A stretch of DNA of 64,000 bases from Eublepharis macularius (taxonomy: Eukaryota; Chordata; Lepidosauria; Squamata; Eublepharidae), in contig NC_072800.1 of NCBI RefSeq assembly GCF_028583425.1, forward strand, positions 11,111,001-11,175,000. Direction: 5' to 3'. Within the stretch, counting starts at the first letter, position 1; every line of letters begins with the position of its first letter. The position numbers were made by a program, and so were the translations under genes. The notes beneath the pieces were generated by a model, which did not search any database, had not been told where the DNA came from, and was given only the letters and a program-made list of their open reading frames with translations. Below are positions 21,291 through 32,310 of this stretch, piece by piece.

Positions 21291-22199
21291 TTCCTCCAAT
21301 AGCATCTCCAAGTGTTTACTGCCCCCCCCCTCCGCCCTCCCTTGTGAATGGCAACCATGCCCTTAAGCACGAGAAAGGGCATGCACCCAAAGATTCCACT
21401 AGGATGGCGGCTAAGAAAGAGAATCCAGCCCTGGAAAGTCCATCTTGCTGTTATCTGTAGACCCCGCCTCTTCATTTGCATGCGAGCTCTTTCTTGGCCA
21501 CGTCGGAATGTTGGGAATGGGCTTTTATGAACTCAGGTGACGGAAATAAAAGGGGTCAGGAATGCTGGGCATAAGGGAATGGAGATGGGAAATGGTGCTG
21601 GATGTGAGCAGTCATCTTCCTGTCCACACTGCAGGCAAACCTGCTTTTACTCTGAAACTGCAGAAGCCAATGGCTGCAGTGTTAAAACTGTTTAGGAGTT
21701 CAGCGAAGCACCTGGACAGAAAAGGGACGGGACAACAAGACCCAGTTAGCATCAGTCGAAAATGAGGAGGGGGGAGAAGCGGCAGGGGCTGCTGTGATGG
21801 TGGCATGCCTGCCACAGGACGTGTCTTTTCTCCCATCTCAAGCAGCTAACGACTGGCAAGCAGGCTGGGTAGGTACTGAGGCTTTGCCAGTGGCTTGAAT
21901 TCAAGCGAACGTGAGGACGTATCCAAGGATTCTGTCTGGAAGCAGGAAAAGAGGCAAGCAGTAAACTTTACCAATAAACCGTAGTCTGCTGTGCACATCT
22001 GGTGAACTACCCGGGATTTGTGCAGGCAACTGGTTTAAACAAACAACTGTTTGTTGTGGTGTCTGAATGCAGCCATGAACTAGACTGTTCCTGTGAAATC
22101 AAACAGTGGCCTCACCAGCTCGCAGTTGATAAAGAAATAACCACACATTTATGTTGTGTTTTTCTTAGTGGCAGAGAAGTTTGGCTGACCTAGTGAGAT
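21291..22199. other. No gene recognised
   Basis: Intronic sequence of ZDHHC11. No supported exon or repeat family. Confidence 0.35.
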
Positions 22200-22305
22200 G
22201 ACACAGAATGTTCACAAACATTTCAACTGTTCCATCAATGAAGCTGCCAGAGAACAAGATCAGATGATATGCTATCTAGATCATTCCACCATACTTGGTG
22301 AGGCG
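22200..22305. repeat. Ancient dispersed repeat, second copy
   Basis: Partner of 20125-20225. Confidence 0.6.
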
Positions 22306-22567
22306 TGGGAGCACACGTTCCTGTCCACCCAGTATACTTGTTCCGTGCCTGACACCATCAAGCATCCACCCATCAGCATAACATTCCAGAAGATGTACAC
22401 AGCTAAAATCTGACACCTGAACTTCCAGATCGCACAGCTAATATTCCAGTAGGAACAGACTCTGATCTGGGCCTACATTTGTAGGGTTTTAAGCATACGT
22501 GGCTTTTGGCATGTTATGCAAACATATATGCATCAGGTTGCATCAAAGACAGGATGATCCGCTAGGT

Positions 22568-23276
22568 CAGGGGTCCTCAAACTTTTTAAACAGGGGGCCA
22601 GTTCACTGTCCCTCAGACCGTTGGAGGGCCGGACTATAGTTTAAAAAAAAAACTATGAACAAATGCATCTAGAAGGGAAAAGTGTATGAAGACATTTACT
22701 GAAAAAATTTATTTAGAATAGGAAAATAACCAATGGAGGGCATGTGTTTGCAAACATGGTCAATGGTATAAAAATATAAAGAATTATACAAAGTACCAAT
22801 ACATATACATTCAGTACAATGGATACTATAGAGCAGGGGTCCTCAAACTATAACAATCCACCCCTCCCCACAGCGGGTCCGCGGCGCCCCCCACCCCAAA
22901 GGGCTCCCACCTGCGTGGCCCTCCGCCTGGGCTCCTGTCTGCGCTCTCGCGGACTGGTGGAGGGAAGGGCGGGCGGGCAGGCGGAGAGGGAAGTGCACCC
23001 CGGCTGAGGCAGAGCGGGAACGTGCAGCCGCCGCCAACGAGCCCACCGGCAGCGAAGCAGCTGGACGAACTGTTAGGGAACCCGACGCCGGACTACGACT
23101 CCCAACAGGTCGCGCAGTGCTCCCTTGGCCCGGCTGGCGGGTGCCTTGCCGAAAAGCATTGCGGGTTTTGTAGTCCGGGAGGCTTCTCTGCACACCTGGC
23201 AAAAACACCCGGCGGGCCGGATAGATGGCCTTGGCGGGCCGCATGTGGCCCGCGGGCCGTAGTTTGAGGACCCCTG
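22568..23276. mobile_element. hAT non-autonomous element, CAGGGGTCCTCAAACT ends, CpG-rich interior
   Basis: Left end CAGGGGTCCTCAAACTTTTT, right end inverse AGTTTGAGGACCCCTG, flanked by a perfect 8-bp duplication CGCTAGGT (22560-22567 and 23277-23284). A second left end (CAGGGGTCCTCAAACTATAA) occurs inside near 22836, so it is composite. The right 400 bp is very CpG-rich. It lies between ZDHHC11 exons 4 and 5. Confidence 0.9.
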
Positions 23277-23631
23277 CGCTAGGTGGTCAAGGAAGGATGG
23301 CGTGCTCTGAGTTCTCTACTACACAGGGAGAAACTGACCAGGAAGCGCATCAGCCAATGCACCCCAGAAAGTTTGTCGTCTAGCCTGAATGAGGTTATGA
23401 GGCATCAAGGTCTCAGCGACAGTTTTGTGGAGCCAGCGGAGGACTGGGGAGAGACTGCAGCAAGAAGGGGAGCGCACAGAAGCAACATGAAGTGTTTACA
23501 GAGGCAAGGGAGGTCAAGAACTAACTGGACAGTCATTTGACTGCCGGCTTCGCTAAAATGAAGTTTCACCTTGAAAAGATAAGGAAAGCGTTTTTTATGA
23601 CGGCACATGTTTTCCGAGGCATTTTACTCAC

Positions 23632-23787
23632 AGAGGTAAAGATGAAACAGCAACAAATGTCCAAGTGGTATGAAAGAAGCAAACCCCAAAAGCAGAGTTA
23701 ACGCTGCGAGGGAAATGACTACGACTGCCGTGGTCTCTGCCGGAGCAACAGGAAGGAAGACCAGCCACGTGCCGTTCCCACTGAGAC
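23632..23787 (-). CDS. ZDHHC11: ZDHHC11 exon 5 (fourth membrane helix)
   Basis: It encodes residues 210-261 plus one base. It begins SLSGNGTWLVFLP and continues with a long hydrophobic helix ending GHLLLFHLYL. It aligns without a gap to the mammalian order: a Trp-containing loop, helix 4, then the H-I/L-Y-L segment. The acceptor has a good pyrimidine tract ending gatag, and the donor is gtgagt. No long open frame starts at an ATG here, so the exon is easy to miss. Entry phase 1 and exit phase 1 fit both neighbours, which is the main proof. Confidence 0.9.
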
Positions 23788-23904
23788 CTATCGGAGCAAA
23801 ACAGGAGGGAAACCGTTTGATTAATTACCTAATTTTTAAATAGGTCATTTCCCCCGATGAAATGAAAGGGATTTTAAAACTCCTGTCTAAGAGCTATTGT
23901 AGCA

Positions 23905-24058
23905 AAGTGGTGAAGTGGCTCAGCTGCAAATCAATACTCTGCGGGTTCAGATCCCACTCCTGCCACAAGCTCAGCAGGTGGCCTTGGGTCAGCCACTCCT
24001 CTCAGCTCCAGCTCCTCAGATGCATTGTGGGGATAATAACAACACTGACTTTGTTCAC
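23905..24058 (+). repeat. tRNA-derived SINE fragment
   Basis: A-box-like TGGCTCAGCTG and B-box-like GGGTTCAGATCCC at the expected spacing, then the SINE body GGCCTTGGGTCAGCCACTCC and ATTGTGGGGATAATAACAAC. Confidence 0.7.
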
Positions 24059-24061
24059 CGT

Positions 24062-24290
24062 TCGGAGAGTCTCTCTATGCGAGACATCTTACATGAGGAC
24101 GCTCGAGTGTAGGGGGGCGCAATGTTAGCCGGGAAGCGTAGTTTAAAAAGACAGAGCCAAAGGCTCTGTCAAATTCACCTCTCTACACAGAGCCAGCAGA
24201 GATCACTCCTCAGCGGATTTGTTAATTTCATCTTTGCCTCCCTGAAGGGTCTGTCAATTTCACCTCCCCTTTGGGAGGTGAATGGAACGC
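24062..24290. mobile_element. TTTAAAAAGACAGAGCC foldback family, partial
   Basis: The left terminal region GAGTCTCTCTATGCGAGACA and TAGTTTAAAAAGACAGAGCC matches 25277-25370. The right arm is incomplete. Confidence 0.7.
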
Positions 24291-24361
24291 CTCACACAAT
24301 TAATACTGTTAGAAGCAAATTTATGAGGGACTGTATATGGACTTCTATTAAATAGTGCCCC

Positions 24362-24445
24362 ACTCAGAGTGGTGAACAAGTTAGTGTTATTATTGTCCCC
24401 ACAATACAGCTGGCGAGCTGGAGCTGAGAGGAGGGGCTGACCGCT
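24362..24445 (-). repeat. SINE body fragment, reversed
   Basis: GTTATTATTGTCCCCACAAT and GAGCTGAGAGGAGGGGCTGA are the reverse of the SINE body at 23990-24050. Confidence 0.65.
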
Positions 24446-24867
24446 TTGTGCCGACTTCCCCACCCTACAAATTATAATGGTTGTGTGCATCAGCCCTAAC
24501 TCTTCACGTACCAATTTTCCAGCATGACGAACCATAATCCAATGCGATGTTCAGATCCAGTAATATACAAAAGGCCATTGTTTTCCTAGGGGTCTTGCAC
24601 ATGGGTTATCTGTTCTGAGTTCAGCGATTTTAGGAACTGGGGTTTTTCCTGCTCCCCCTCAGCATTTGTGCACCTCCAGGGGTTCCCCCAGCTTTTCTCG
24701 GATCTTTCTCAAACCTACTTTGCTCCAAAGTTGTGGGAAAGATCACAGTAAGCTTAGATGTCTGCTGTGTGGGTGGAAAATTTTGGATTTTCTGGGCCAC
24801 ATGGCAACCACTTTTCCTGACCCTGTTCTCTCAGCAATCATTTTCTCCCATGGTGTGTGTGTGTGTG

Positions 24868-25098
24868 TGTTTAAAGTTATCTCTAGAATATCTCATCTGT
24901 AGCGAGTGTAGCAGTTTCTCTGAATTCCCAGTTTTCATTTTTAAAAAAGTAATCCTCTAGTCCTTTCCCCTGTGGAGAAATAAGGAAAATGACATATCAT
25001 TGCAAGAGGAGGGGCTGGAGACTTTAAAAAACGAAAGCTGGGAATTCAAACTGCTACACCTATTGCTACAATGGTATATCGATATAACTTTAATAACT
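24868..25098. repeat. Foldback repeat, GAATTCCCAGCTTTCA family
   Basis: Arms CTGAATTCCCAGTTTTCATT and AACGAAAGCTGGGAATTCAA; outer ends AAGTTATCTCTAGAATAT and its approximate inverse ATATCGATATAACTT. Confidence 0.65.
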
Positions 25099-25276
25099 TG
25101 TTTAGTTTTGTTTTAAATTGCGAATGCCCTGGTGGCCCAGGGGAGGGAATGTGGCCACTCCCGAGGGTTTGGGGCAGGGAAAGCATTTGGAAAAATAACA
25201 CGTGAATATCCCATTGCCACTGCACTTTATGCAGAGCGGCACCACCAACTGGGAAACCACAAAAATTCTGTCCCTA

Positions 25277-25705
25277 CGAGTCTCTCTACACGAGACGTCT
25301 GACACGTGAAGAACACGTGTCGGGAGATGCAATAGCAGCTGGGAAGGGTAGTTTAAAAAGACGGAGCCAGCGGCAGGGCAAAGGCTTTGCTATACATTGG
25401 AGCTGTGTGAGGGGGCTATGAAATGCCAGAAGGGAAAACTTCAGCCCATTATAACCTCTTGAGGTCCAAGCCCGGCTCTGGAAGGCCGCTCCAGCCCATT
25501 TCCATTCCTCACTGCCCTCTGTTTGCAGCGAGGAAAAGCAGGCATTTAGACTGGAGAAGTGAAACTGACAGAGCCTTCGGGGAGGCAAAGATGAAATTAA
25601 CAAACCCTCTGAGGAACAATCTCCACTGGCTCTGTCTTTTTAAACTATGCTTCCCAATATTGCATCTCCCTACACTTGATGAACATGTGCTGAGGCGTCT
25701 CATGT
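25277..25705. mobile_element. TTTAAAAAGACAGAGCC foldback element, full-looking
   Basis: Terminal inverted repeats of about 90 bp: GAGTCTCTCTACACGAGACG at the left pairs with CGTCTCATGTAGAAAGACTC at the right, and TAGTTTAAAAAGACGGAGCC with GGCTCTGTCTTTTTAAACTA. Target duplication not clear. Confidence 0.75.
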
Positions 25706-25852
25706 AGAAAGACTCTTATGTTAAAAGTCAGACTCAGACAAAGAAACCAGAAGGGCCTTCATTTCAGAAAACACCACCGCTGTCAGCACTACTTTGAACC
25801 CAGACTACTAGATCATTGGGGTAAAAGTTATTTTAAGTCAGCGGGACAATAC

Positions 25853-25977
25853 TTTCAAACTGAGGAGATGTGCGGAGTTCTGCAGGATTCACAAAATACT
25901 GGATGAAGACATAGAGGATCACCAGGATGAGCAGAAAAAGCCCAAGCACGGCTGAAGCCACCGCGTTGAAGAAAAAC
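25853..25977 (-). CDS. ZDHHC11: ZDHHC11 exon 4 (third membrane helix)
   Basis: It completes Trp168 and encodes FFFNAVASAV, followed by a strongly hydrophobic helix (about residues 175-197) and IQYFVNPAELRT, a block I recognise in vertebrate ZDHHC11. The acceptor is catatttag and the donor gtattg, leaving one base that completes a Ser codon with the next exon. The donor lacks the usual purine-A-G run at +3 to +5, so it is a weaker site, but frame and phase agree on both sides. Confidence 0.93.
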
Positions 25978-26360
25978 CTAAATATGCACAGATTAACAGA
26001 AAGAGTCATGGATATACCGTTCATAAAGGATGCAATAGTCATGACGCTTTTGTGTATAAAAGGTACAATCATTTAACTATAGACTTAAAACAGTTCTGCT
26101 CACCTGAAAGGCTGAAACCCCTAGGTTTGTCGTACAATATAGTCAACACACCGGCATGTACCTGTGCAATTCAGACTTCACACGATCTAAAAAATGTTTT
26201 ATGCCTCTTCCCACTTGGCAACTTTCTCTTTGCAAACTCAACTCCTCCAGTAATCTTAACACTGCTTCATATTTGCCAGCTTCCCAGCACAGAAGTAGGA
26301 AATTTCTAGACAGAAGACATGCTATTGTGTGCGAAATTTCACATCTGCCTGTTTTGTTAC

Positions 26361-26678
26361 CAGGGCTTTTTTTCAGCTGGGATGTGGTGGAACGGAGTTC
26401 CAGCACCTCTTGAAAATGGTCACATGGCCGGTGGCCCCGCCCCCTGATCTCCAGACAGAGGGGAGGTTAGATCGCCCTCCGCGCCGCTCAGTGGCACAGA
26501 GGGCAATCTAAACTCCCCTCTGTCTGGAGATCAGGGGGCGGGGCCACTGGCCATGTGACAATTTTCGCCGAGGGTGATTTAAACTTTTAAAAACTCCCCC
26601 CTTGTTCCAGCTGACCCAAAATGACGTCATTGTGCAGTCCTGAGTTCCACCACCTCTTTTCCCAGAAAAAAAGCCCTG
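26361..26678. mobile_element. hAT foldback MITE, CAGGGCTTTTTTTC family
   Basis: 318 bp, ends CAGGGCTTTTTTTC and GAAAAAAAGCCCTG. 8-bp duplications TTTGTTAC and TTTGTGAC (one mismatch). Nearly the whole element folds on itself. Confidence 0.92.
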
Positions 26679-27301
26679 TTTGTGACTGTTACATGAGCTG
26701 GAATGCTGCCTGCTGCAGGTATCATTCACGCTGCATCTTGACAAGGCGGGTCCTGCCCATTATCTCCAGATTGGGAAATTCTTGGCATTTGGGGAGATGG
26801 AGTTTAGAGCAGGTGAGATTTGGGGCAGACAGGGACCTCAGGGTAGGGGGATTTTCTATTAGTAAGTCTCATCAGGCTGTCTCTTGGACTAGCACCACAC
26901 TTGAGCTGTGGGTGCACCTCAGAAGATGCCCAGAATCCTCTGTGAAAATACTGTAGCTCTCTGGCAGATACGCCGGGCTTTCTTTGCAGATGGGTTGATG
27001 TCAAAAGGGTTCACTGTCAATAGAAAGTTTAAAAGCCACTGATCTACAGCAACCAGGCTGCTTACTGAAAATCTGCACTGCCTCTTAGAAGAATAAACAG
27101 AATCCATCATCTCAAACCAAAACTCTCTGCACATATTCATCTCAGCTTGGTTCATCTCATTGCTTTGTTGTTGTTTTAAAGAGATTGAAATTTGTCCCCC
27201 CCACTGTAGATGCCTGCACTGCACTGCACACTTCACAGTGATGAATTTCTTCAGCAGACCTGAATAGCCACAGGTAAGACAACCCCCCCCCTCTCCGTGA
27301 G

Positions 27302-27914
27302 CAGCGCTGGATCTAGGGTTGCCTGCGCCCGGGGCAACCCTAGGCTGACCACCTCGCGTGCGCAGCGCACGCGCACTCCCTGTGCTGCGTGATGACGTCA
27401 CTTCGGTGACGCCATCACGCAGGGCGGAACGGCAGAGGCAGCATGCAGGGGCTGGGAAACCGCCCGTGCCATTCGCCTCCCTGTAGGTGAATGGCATGGG
27501 TGGCCTTGCAGCCCCCCACGCTGCTTTTGCCTGCACCGCAGAACAGGGGGCGGCCGGCTTGCCGTGCACCCCCTGCCCTGTAGGGCAGGCAAAGGGCCAC
27601 CCAGCCGCCCACGCCATTCACCTGCCCCACAGGACAGGGGGCGGCCGCCCGCCCCCTGTCCTGCGGGGCAGGTGAATGGCGTGGGCGGCCTCGCAGCCCC
27701 CCGCGCTGCCTTTTGCCTGCCCTGAAGGACAGGAGGTGCGCGGCAAGCCGGCTGCCCCCTGTCCCGCGGGGCAGGCGAAAGGCAGCATGGGGGGCTGCGA
27801 GGCTGCCCATGCTGCTGCCTGCGCCTTCTGGCAGCTGGAAGCTGCTCCCGGCACCCCCTCCCTGGTGGCGCCGGGGGCAGACTACCCCCCCTGCCCCCCC
27901 TCGATCCAGCCCTG
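27302..27914. mobile_element. GC-rich hAT-type element, CAGCGCTGGATC ends
   Basis: 613 bp starting CAGCGCTGGATCTAGGG and ending with the inverse GATCCAGCCCTG, between 8-bp duplications TCCGTGAG and TCTGTGAG (one mismatch). The interior is CpG-rich with repeated, inverted GGCAGGTGAATGGCGTGGGC-like blocks and a TGACGTCA palindrome near 27394. Four long overlapping open frames here are products of GC bias, not genes. Confidence 0.82.
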
Positions 27915-28703
27915 TCTGTGAGTCAGAGGACTGTTCACACAGAAGTAAGGAGAAAAGCAGGCATTTATTATGGGATTGAAACAAATAGAAGTCAGAGTGT
28001 TTAGGGGACTGTAGAAACTGAACTCAATCATGTACCTCAAGGTAGTAAAGACATAAAAGCGCTTTCAAAATAATACATAATCCCTTACACATCTAGCTAC
28101 CATGATTTCTGTCACCTCCCTTCCTCTCCTTGTAGAAGAACAACCAACCTAATCTAATCCTGGCTCCTCTAAGCAAGCTGCCAGAACTGAACAAGGCAAA
28201 GGGTTCCCCCCTAACTGTCACTAGTGGGCTACAGACACAGAATCTTCACTGGCTACCTCAGCCGCACCCCCCACCCCACCCCATCCTAGCAGAGCAAGCT
28301 TGATTCTCAGCAAGACTCAAAACGCATGTTTTTAGACAAGGTAAAAATTATACAAAACCTGTTCTGAAAAATGTGTTGCAGCTACACTTTCTTACTTCCA
28401 ATGACAAAGCCAGCCACATGTATCAAATACTCATCATTTTTTAAAAAACAGAAAAGGCTGCGCCCCTCTGGCATGCATAGCTAGTGCATAGGGCCACTTA
28501 ACTGTTCATAACAACAATTAATCTCCAACTCACTCCACATTCCGACTACACAAATGGATCAGAAATAAATATATTCCTCAGAACCAATTACTGGGGCAGA
28601 TTCTGAAACACGGGAGAGGGATAATTTGATCCCGCCCTCTGGGAACGATGCCCTGATTTATAGACAGGAAAAAAATTCCCACGGCTAGCTGCTATTAACT
28701 TAC
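27915..28703. other. ZDHHC11 intron, no further feature
   Basis: Mixed intronic sequence. Confidence 0.4.
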
Positions 28704-28805
28704 CAGTAATTTTTGCTTCCAACACAGTTATTCAGCCAGTTGCAGTGGTGGTCAAAGTCCGCAATACACTTATTGCAGATACTACAATGTTTGGCTTTTG
28801 GCCCT
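28704..28805 (-). CDS. ZDHHC11: ZDHHC11 exon 3 (DHHC catalytic core)
   Basis: This exon holds the active site. After the split Val134 it reads [13 protein letters not shown], then [13 protein letters not shown] and SKNY. The CX2C, HCX2CX2C and DHHC elements are all present; DHHC falls at about residues 152-155, and Cys155 is the residue expected to carry the acyl group. The acceptor is ttttccccag and the donor gtaag; the length of 102 bp fits 2 plus 33 codons plus 1 plus 2 across the junctions. Nothing in the catalytic motif looks damaged, so the enzyme is predicted active. In family terms it acts in Golgi or ER membranes; for ZDHHC11 in mammals a role in DNA-virus sensing through STING has been reported (knowledge, not visible here). 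Confidence 0.96.
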
Positions 28806-28950
28806 CTGGGGAAAAACACATTAAAGAAATACATTCATATGCTGAAAGGTCGCATGTACAGATATCATACACTGACATGCACAACAATGGCAAGTCTCAG
28901 TATTTATATAATGCATAGACTATATGTACACAGAAGCAATGAGCCACCAC

Positions 28951-29316
28951 TAGAGATGGACACAAACCAAAATATGAACCAAAGTTCGTCATGAACCGGG
29001 CTTGTTTTTGGTTCGCAAACCAGCAGTTCGTCGGAGCTCATTTCTGATGAACCATGACAAACCACTATGATTTTTAGAGCTGTTTGTATGGTTCGTTTTT
29101 CGGTTCATCACTGCAGCCAGCCTTGCACTGATCAATCTGTTACCTAGCCAATGGGGGCGGGAGTTGGGCTTTCTGCAGACCTTCTGCAGCACTGGAAGTG
29201 ATGAACCGACGAACCAAACAAATCGATTCACGAACCGGGTAAGTTCATGGTTTGTGAAACACGACGAACCATGAACCGCGATGAACCGCCACTTCCCTTG
29301 TCCGTGCCCATATCTA
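28951..29316. mobile_element. hAT element, TAGAGATGGGCA family, short form
   Basis: 366 bp, ends TAGAGATGGACACAAACC and inverse GTCCGTGCCCATATCTA, perfect 8-bp duplication GCCACCAC. Dense GTTCGT/ACGAAC inverted words. Confidence 0.92.
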
Positions 29317-29324
29317 GCCACCAC

Positions 29325-29960
29325 TTATCCTAAAGCAAAAAAAATTTGGTCACAAATTCATATGATAATACAGAAAATTTTGAAGATCAATACACAATTT
29401 GAACCAGAAGCCTTTTTGTTGAGACGAATGGACAAACAGTTGGAAAATAAACATGGCATTCTATTTATTTATTTATTTATTTATTTAATTCGATTTATAC
29501 CCCGCCCTCCCCACAGATGGGCTCAGGGTGGCATATATGACAACGGCAGCTTGGCTTTTATATACGCTTAAATGAAAAAGGACAGTATTGCCTTCAATGG
29601 ATGACAGATTGTGAAAATGATGGACTTAGCGGAGATGGCTAAACTTACATCTCTGATCAAGAGAAAAATCATTGTCTATCTTTCTGGTTAATTGGAAACA
29701 CCTTATTGACTTTCTGCATGAGATGAGAAAAAATGAACTGATGATTTGTGGATTTGATTTCTAAGAAGATAAATTTGGGAAAAATGAATAGAAGGGGGTT
29801 AGTATTGAAAAGGTAAATGTATTATTTTTCTGTTTTTTTCTTTAATTTTGTTTTCCTTTTTCTCTCTTTCTTTCTCTTCCTTTTTATTTCATTTCCTTTT
29901 TTCTCTTTTCTCTGCCTTTTTATTGGGCTTTTAATTTTATCAATAAAATAAAAAGTACTT
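29325..29960 (+). mobile_element. L1-type LINE 3' end, with SINE-tail insert
   Basis: Coding-like start AAAATTTGGTCACAAATTCA (frame: IWSQIHMIIQKILKINTQFE), typical of the L1 ORF2 C-terminus. It is interrupted by an (ATTT)n and CCCCGCCCTCCCC tail at 29460-29530, then runs through a 3' UTR to a poly-pyrimidine stretch and ATCAATAAAATAAAAAGTA. Badly decayed. Confidence 0.6.
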
Positions 29961-30073
29961 TTTTAAAAAAAGAAGCGATGAACACCCCCCCCCCCCATGA
30001 TATGCAACTGGAGAAGTCATGGACCAACTTTAAAATACAGTCATGTCCAGGCTTTTAAAAACATTGTCCAAAC

Positions 30074-30790
30074 TAGACATGGGCACGAACAGCAATACGA
30101 ACAAAAAAAAGCCACGAACAGCCCAATCCACTGTTTGTGAGCAAGCTGTTTGTGAGGCCCTGTTCCCGGTGAACATGTGTTCGTTCCAAGCCCTCTTTGA
30201 GGCGTTCATCAGCCGTTCGTAAAGCCAGACAGTCTGGCGCCTTTCAATCAATTCCCCTGGCAACATAGGCATGGACTGTCTGAACTCTGTCTGAACTTCT
30301 TCTGGCTTTCCTTCTGGCTTGTAACCCCCAAAGTAGCTTCCAGCAGACAGTCCAGTTTTTGCCCCTGTGAAAAGAAAATGACAGGAAAGGGGGAGACCCA
30401 TGTATCATGGCTTTCCTGGGGGGCAATCTCTCTGAAACTTTGGGGGGGGGGTCTTCAGAGGACAGTGAGGACTATGTCCCTTGCAAATTTGGTGGGTATT
30501 GGACATTGGGAAGGTCAGTTTGTAACCCCTCAAAGTAGCTTCCAGCAGACAGTCCAGTTTTTGCCACTGTGAAGAGAACATGGCAGGAAAGGGGGAGATG
30601 CATGGACTCTCCTTTCCCTAGTTCAAGTTCAGCTAAGTCCCAAGGGGGCCATTCTGGCTCCCATGAACCTCCAACTACGAACATGTTCGTGAACACGTCA
30701 TGTCCGTCGATGTTCGTGAATCCCTGTTCGTGGATGGCAACAAACAACGAACATCGTGTTCATTTTTTTTCCTGTTCGTGCTCATCTCTA
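30074..30790. mobile_element. hAT element, TAGAGATGGGCA family, long form
   Basis: 717 bp, ends TAGACATGGGCACGAACA and TGTTCGTGCTCATCTCTA, perfect 8-bp duplication GTCCAAAC. Contains two direct AGCTTCCAGCAGACAGTCCA segments. Confidence 0.93.
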
Positions 30791-31210
30791 GTCCAAACTG
30801 AGAATTGCATAGTAAAGACTAATTACAAGTGTGCTTGGATTGTGGTCAGCAATCCCTTTGGGAGAAAACTGTCTCACAAATCAGAATTCCAAATCTTCTC
30901 TCTCTTGCTCTTTGTTCCACAAAGCACATCTGCCAAACCTCCCCAGTATCTCTTCCCCCCACTTCTGTGTGCGTATCTTCTAGCCCAAACCGGCCTCCAC
31001 TCCTATTGGCCAGCACATGTGCAACGGAATGATGTGGTGGAATGGACTGTATCCACTTAGACTGCAGGCACAGAATCCTGTTTTTAAAATGCATACCCAC
31101 ATAAAAACTATGCAAACAGAAATCGAATCTGGGTGTGGGGGGAAGAGTGAGCTAGCCTGGGACACATGAATCAGCCCATCGAGGGTGGTATTGTTTACTC
31201 AAAATAGTAA

Positions 31211-31345
31211 AGATGCATCTGACGAAGAGAGCTGTGGTTCTCGAAAGCTTATGCTACAATAAAGTTGGTTAGTCTTAAAGGTGCTACTGGAATCTTTACT
31301 ATTTTGCGACTACAGACGAACACGGCTAACTCCTCTGAATTGTTT
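31211..31345. repeat. GTAGCACC foldback family, right half
   Basis: GATGCATCTGACGAAGAGAG, CTCGAAAGCTTATGCTACAA, AGTCTTAAAGGTGCTACTGG, then the shared tail GCGACTACAGACGAACACGG. Confidence 0.75.
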
Positions 31346-31521
31346 ACTCAGACTGTGGCAGCAGCTGGAAGGCTGGCTTTTTAAAAAAAAACACAATGGA
31401 ACACTAAAAAAAAATGTGATTCTGCACCTGTTCAAATTCTATTCTACCACCTATTGCAAGAACATATATAATAATCCTAGTAAAACAATTCTGCTTTAAA
31501 ACATACACAAGATATATACAA

Positions 31522-31738
31522 GTTGGTGGTGGTGGTAGAGAGTGTCATTAAGTCATAACTGACTTATGGCGACCCCTGCTGGAATTTTCAAGGCAAGAGA
31601 CCAACAGAGGTGGTCTGCCATTGCCTGCCTCTGCAACCCTGGTCTTCTTTGGAGGTCTCCCACCCAATTACTAACCAAGATTGACCCGGCTTAGCTTCGA
31701 CAAGATCAGTCTTGCCTGAGCTATCCAGGTCAAGGCAT
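31522..31738 (-). repeat. 5S rRNA-derived SINE
   Basis: Body AGTCATAACTGACTTATGGC and AGAGGTGGTCTGCCATTGCC, head with AAGATCAGTCTTGCCTGAGC and TATCCAGGTCA; the 5S-like part reads on the minus strand. Confidence 0.8.
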
Positions 31739-31870
31739 ATACAAGTTAAAATAATAAAATATCATATAGACCAAAGTAAGAAAATATTTAGATACAAAAT
31801 TATGAAGACCAAACATAATTCAACTAAGCAGCCTTCTGCAGAGGCCTCTAGAAAATGGTATTAATTTATT

Positions 31871-32114
31871 CAGGGCTTTTTTTCCTGAGAAAAGAGGTGG
31901 TGGAACTCAGTGGGTTGCCCTCTGAGAAAATGGTCACATGGCTGGTGGCCCCGCCCCCTGATCTCCAGACAGAGGGGAGTTGAGATTGCCCTCTGTGCCA
32001 CAATCTAAACTCCCCTCTGTCTGGAGATCAGGGGGCAGGGCCACCAGCCATGTGACCATTTTCAAGAGGTTCCAGAACTCCATTCCACCACATTCCAGCT
32101 GAAAAAAAGCCCTG
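31871..32114. mobile_element. hAT foldback MITE, CAGGGCTTTTTTTC family
   Basis: 244 bp, 8-bp duplications AATTTATT and AATTAATT (one mismatch). Confidence 0.92.
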
Positions 32115-32147
32115 AATTAATTTTAAAAAACATATACATATAGAATA

Positions 32148-32310
32148 AACTGCCCTGACCTGGATAGTCCAGGCAAGCCCAATCTCGCCAGCTCCTGGAA
32201 TCTAAGCAGGGTTGGCCTTTAGTACTTAGATAGGAGACCTCAAAGGTCTCCTACGTAGAAGCAGGCAAACCGCCTCTGCCTTGAAAACACCAGGAGGAGT
32301 TGCCATTAGT
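32148..32310 (+). repeat. 5S rRNA-derived SINE, plus strand
   Basis: CCCAATCTCGCCAGCTCCTG, GAATCTAAGCAGGGTTGGCC and GTACTTAGATAGGAGACC follow 5S rRNA from about position 20 to 75. The TTGAAAACACCAGGAGGAGT body follows. Confidence 0.82.

Noticed and set aside
27415-27984. Several overlapping long open frames on both strands
   Set aside because: Product of extreme GC content inside an inverted-repeat transposon; no domain, no splice logic, all frames similar.
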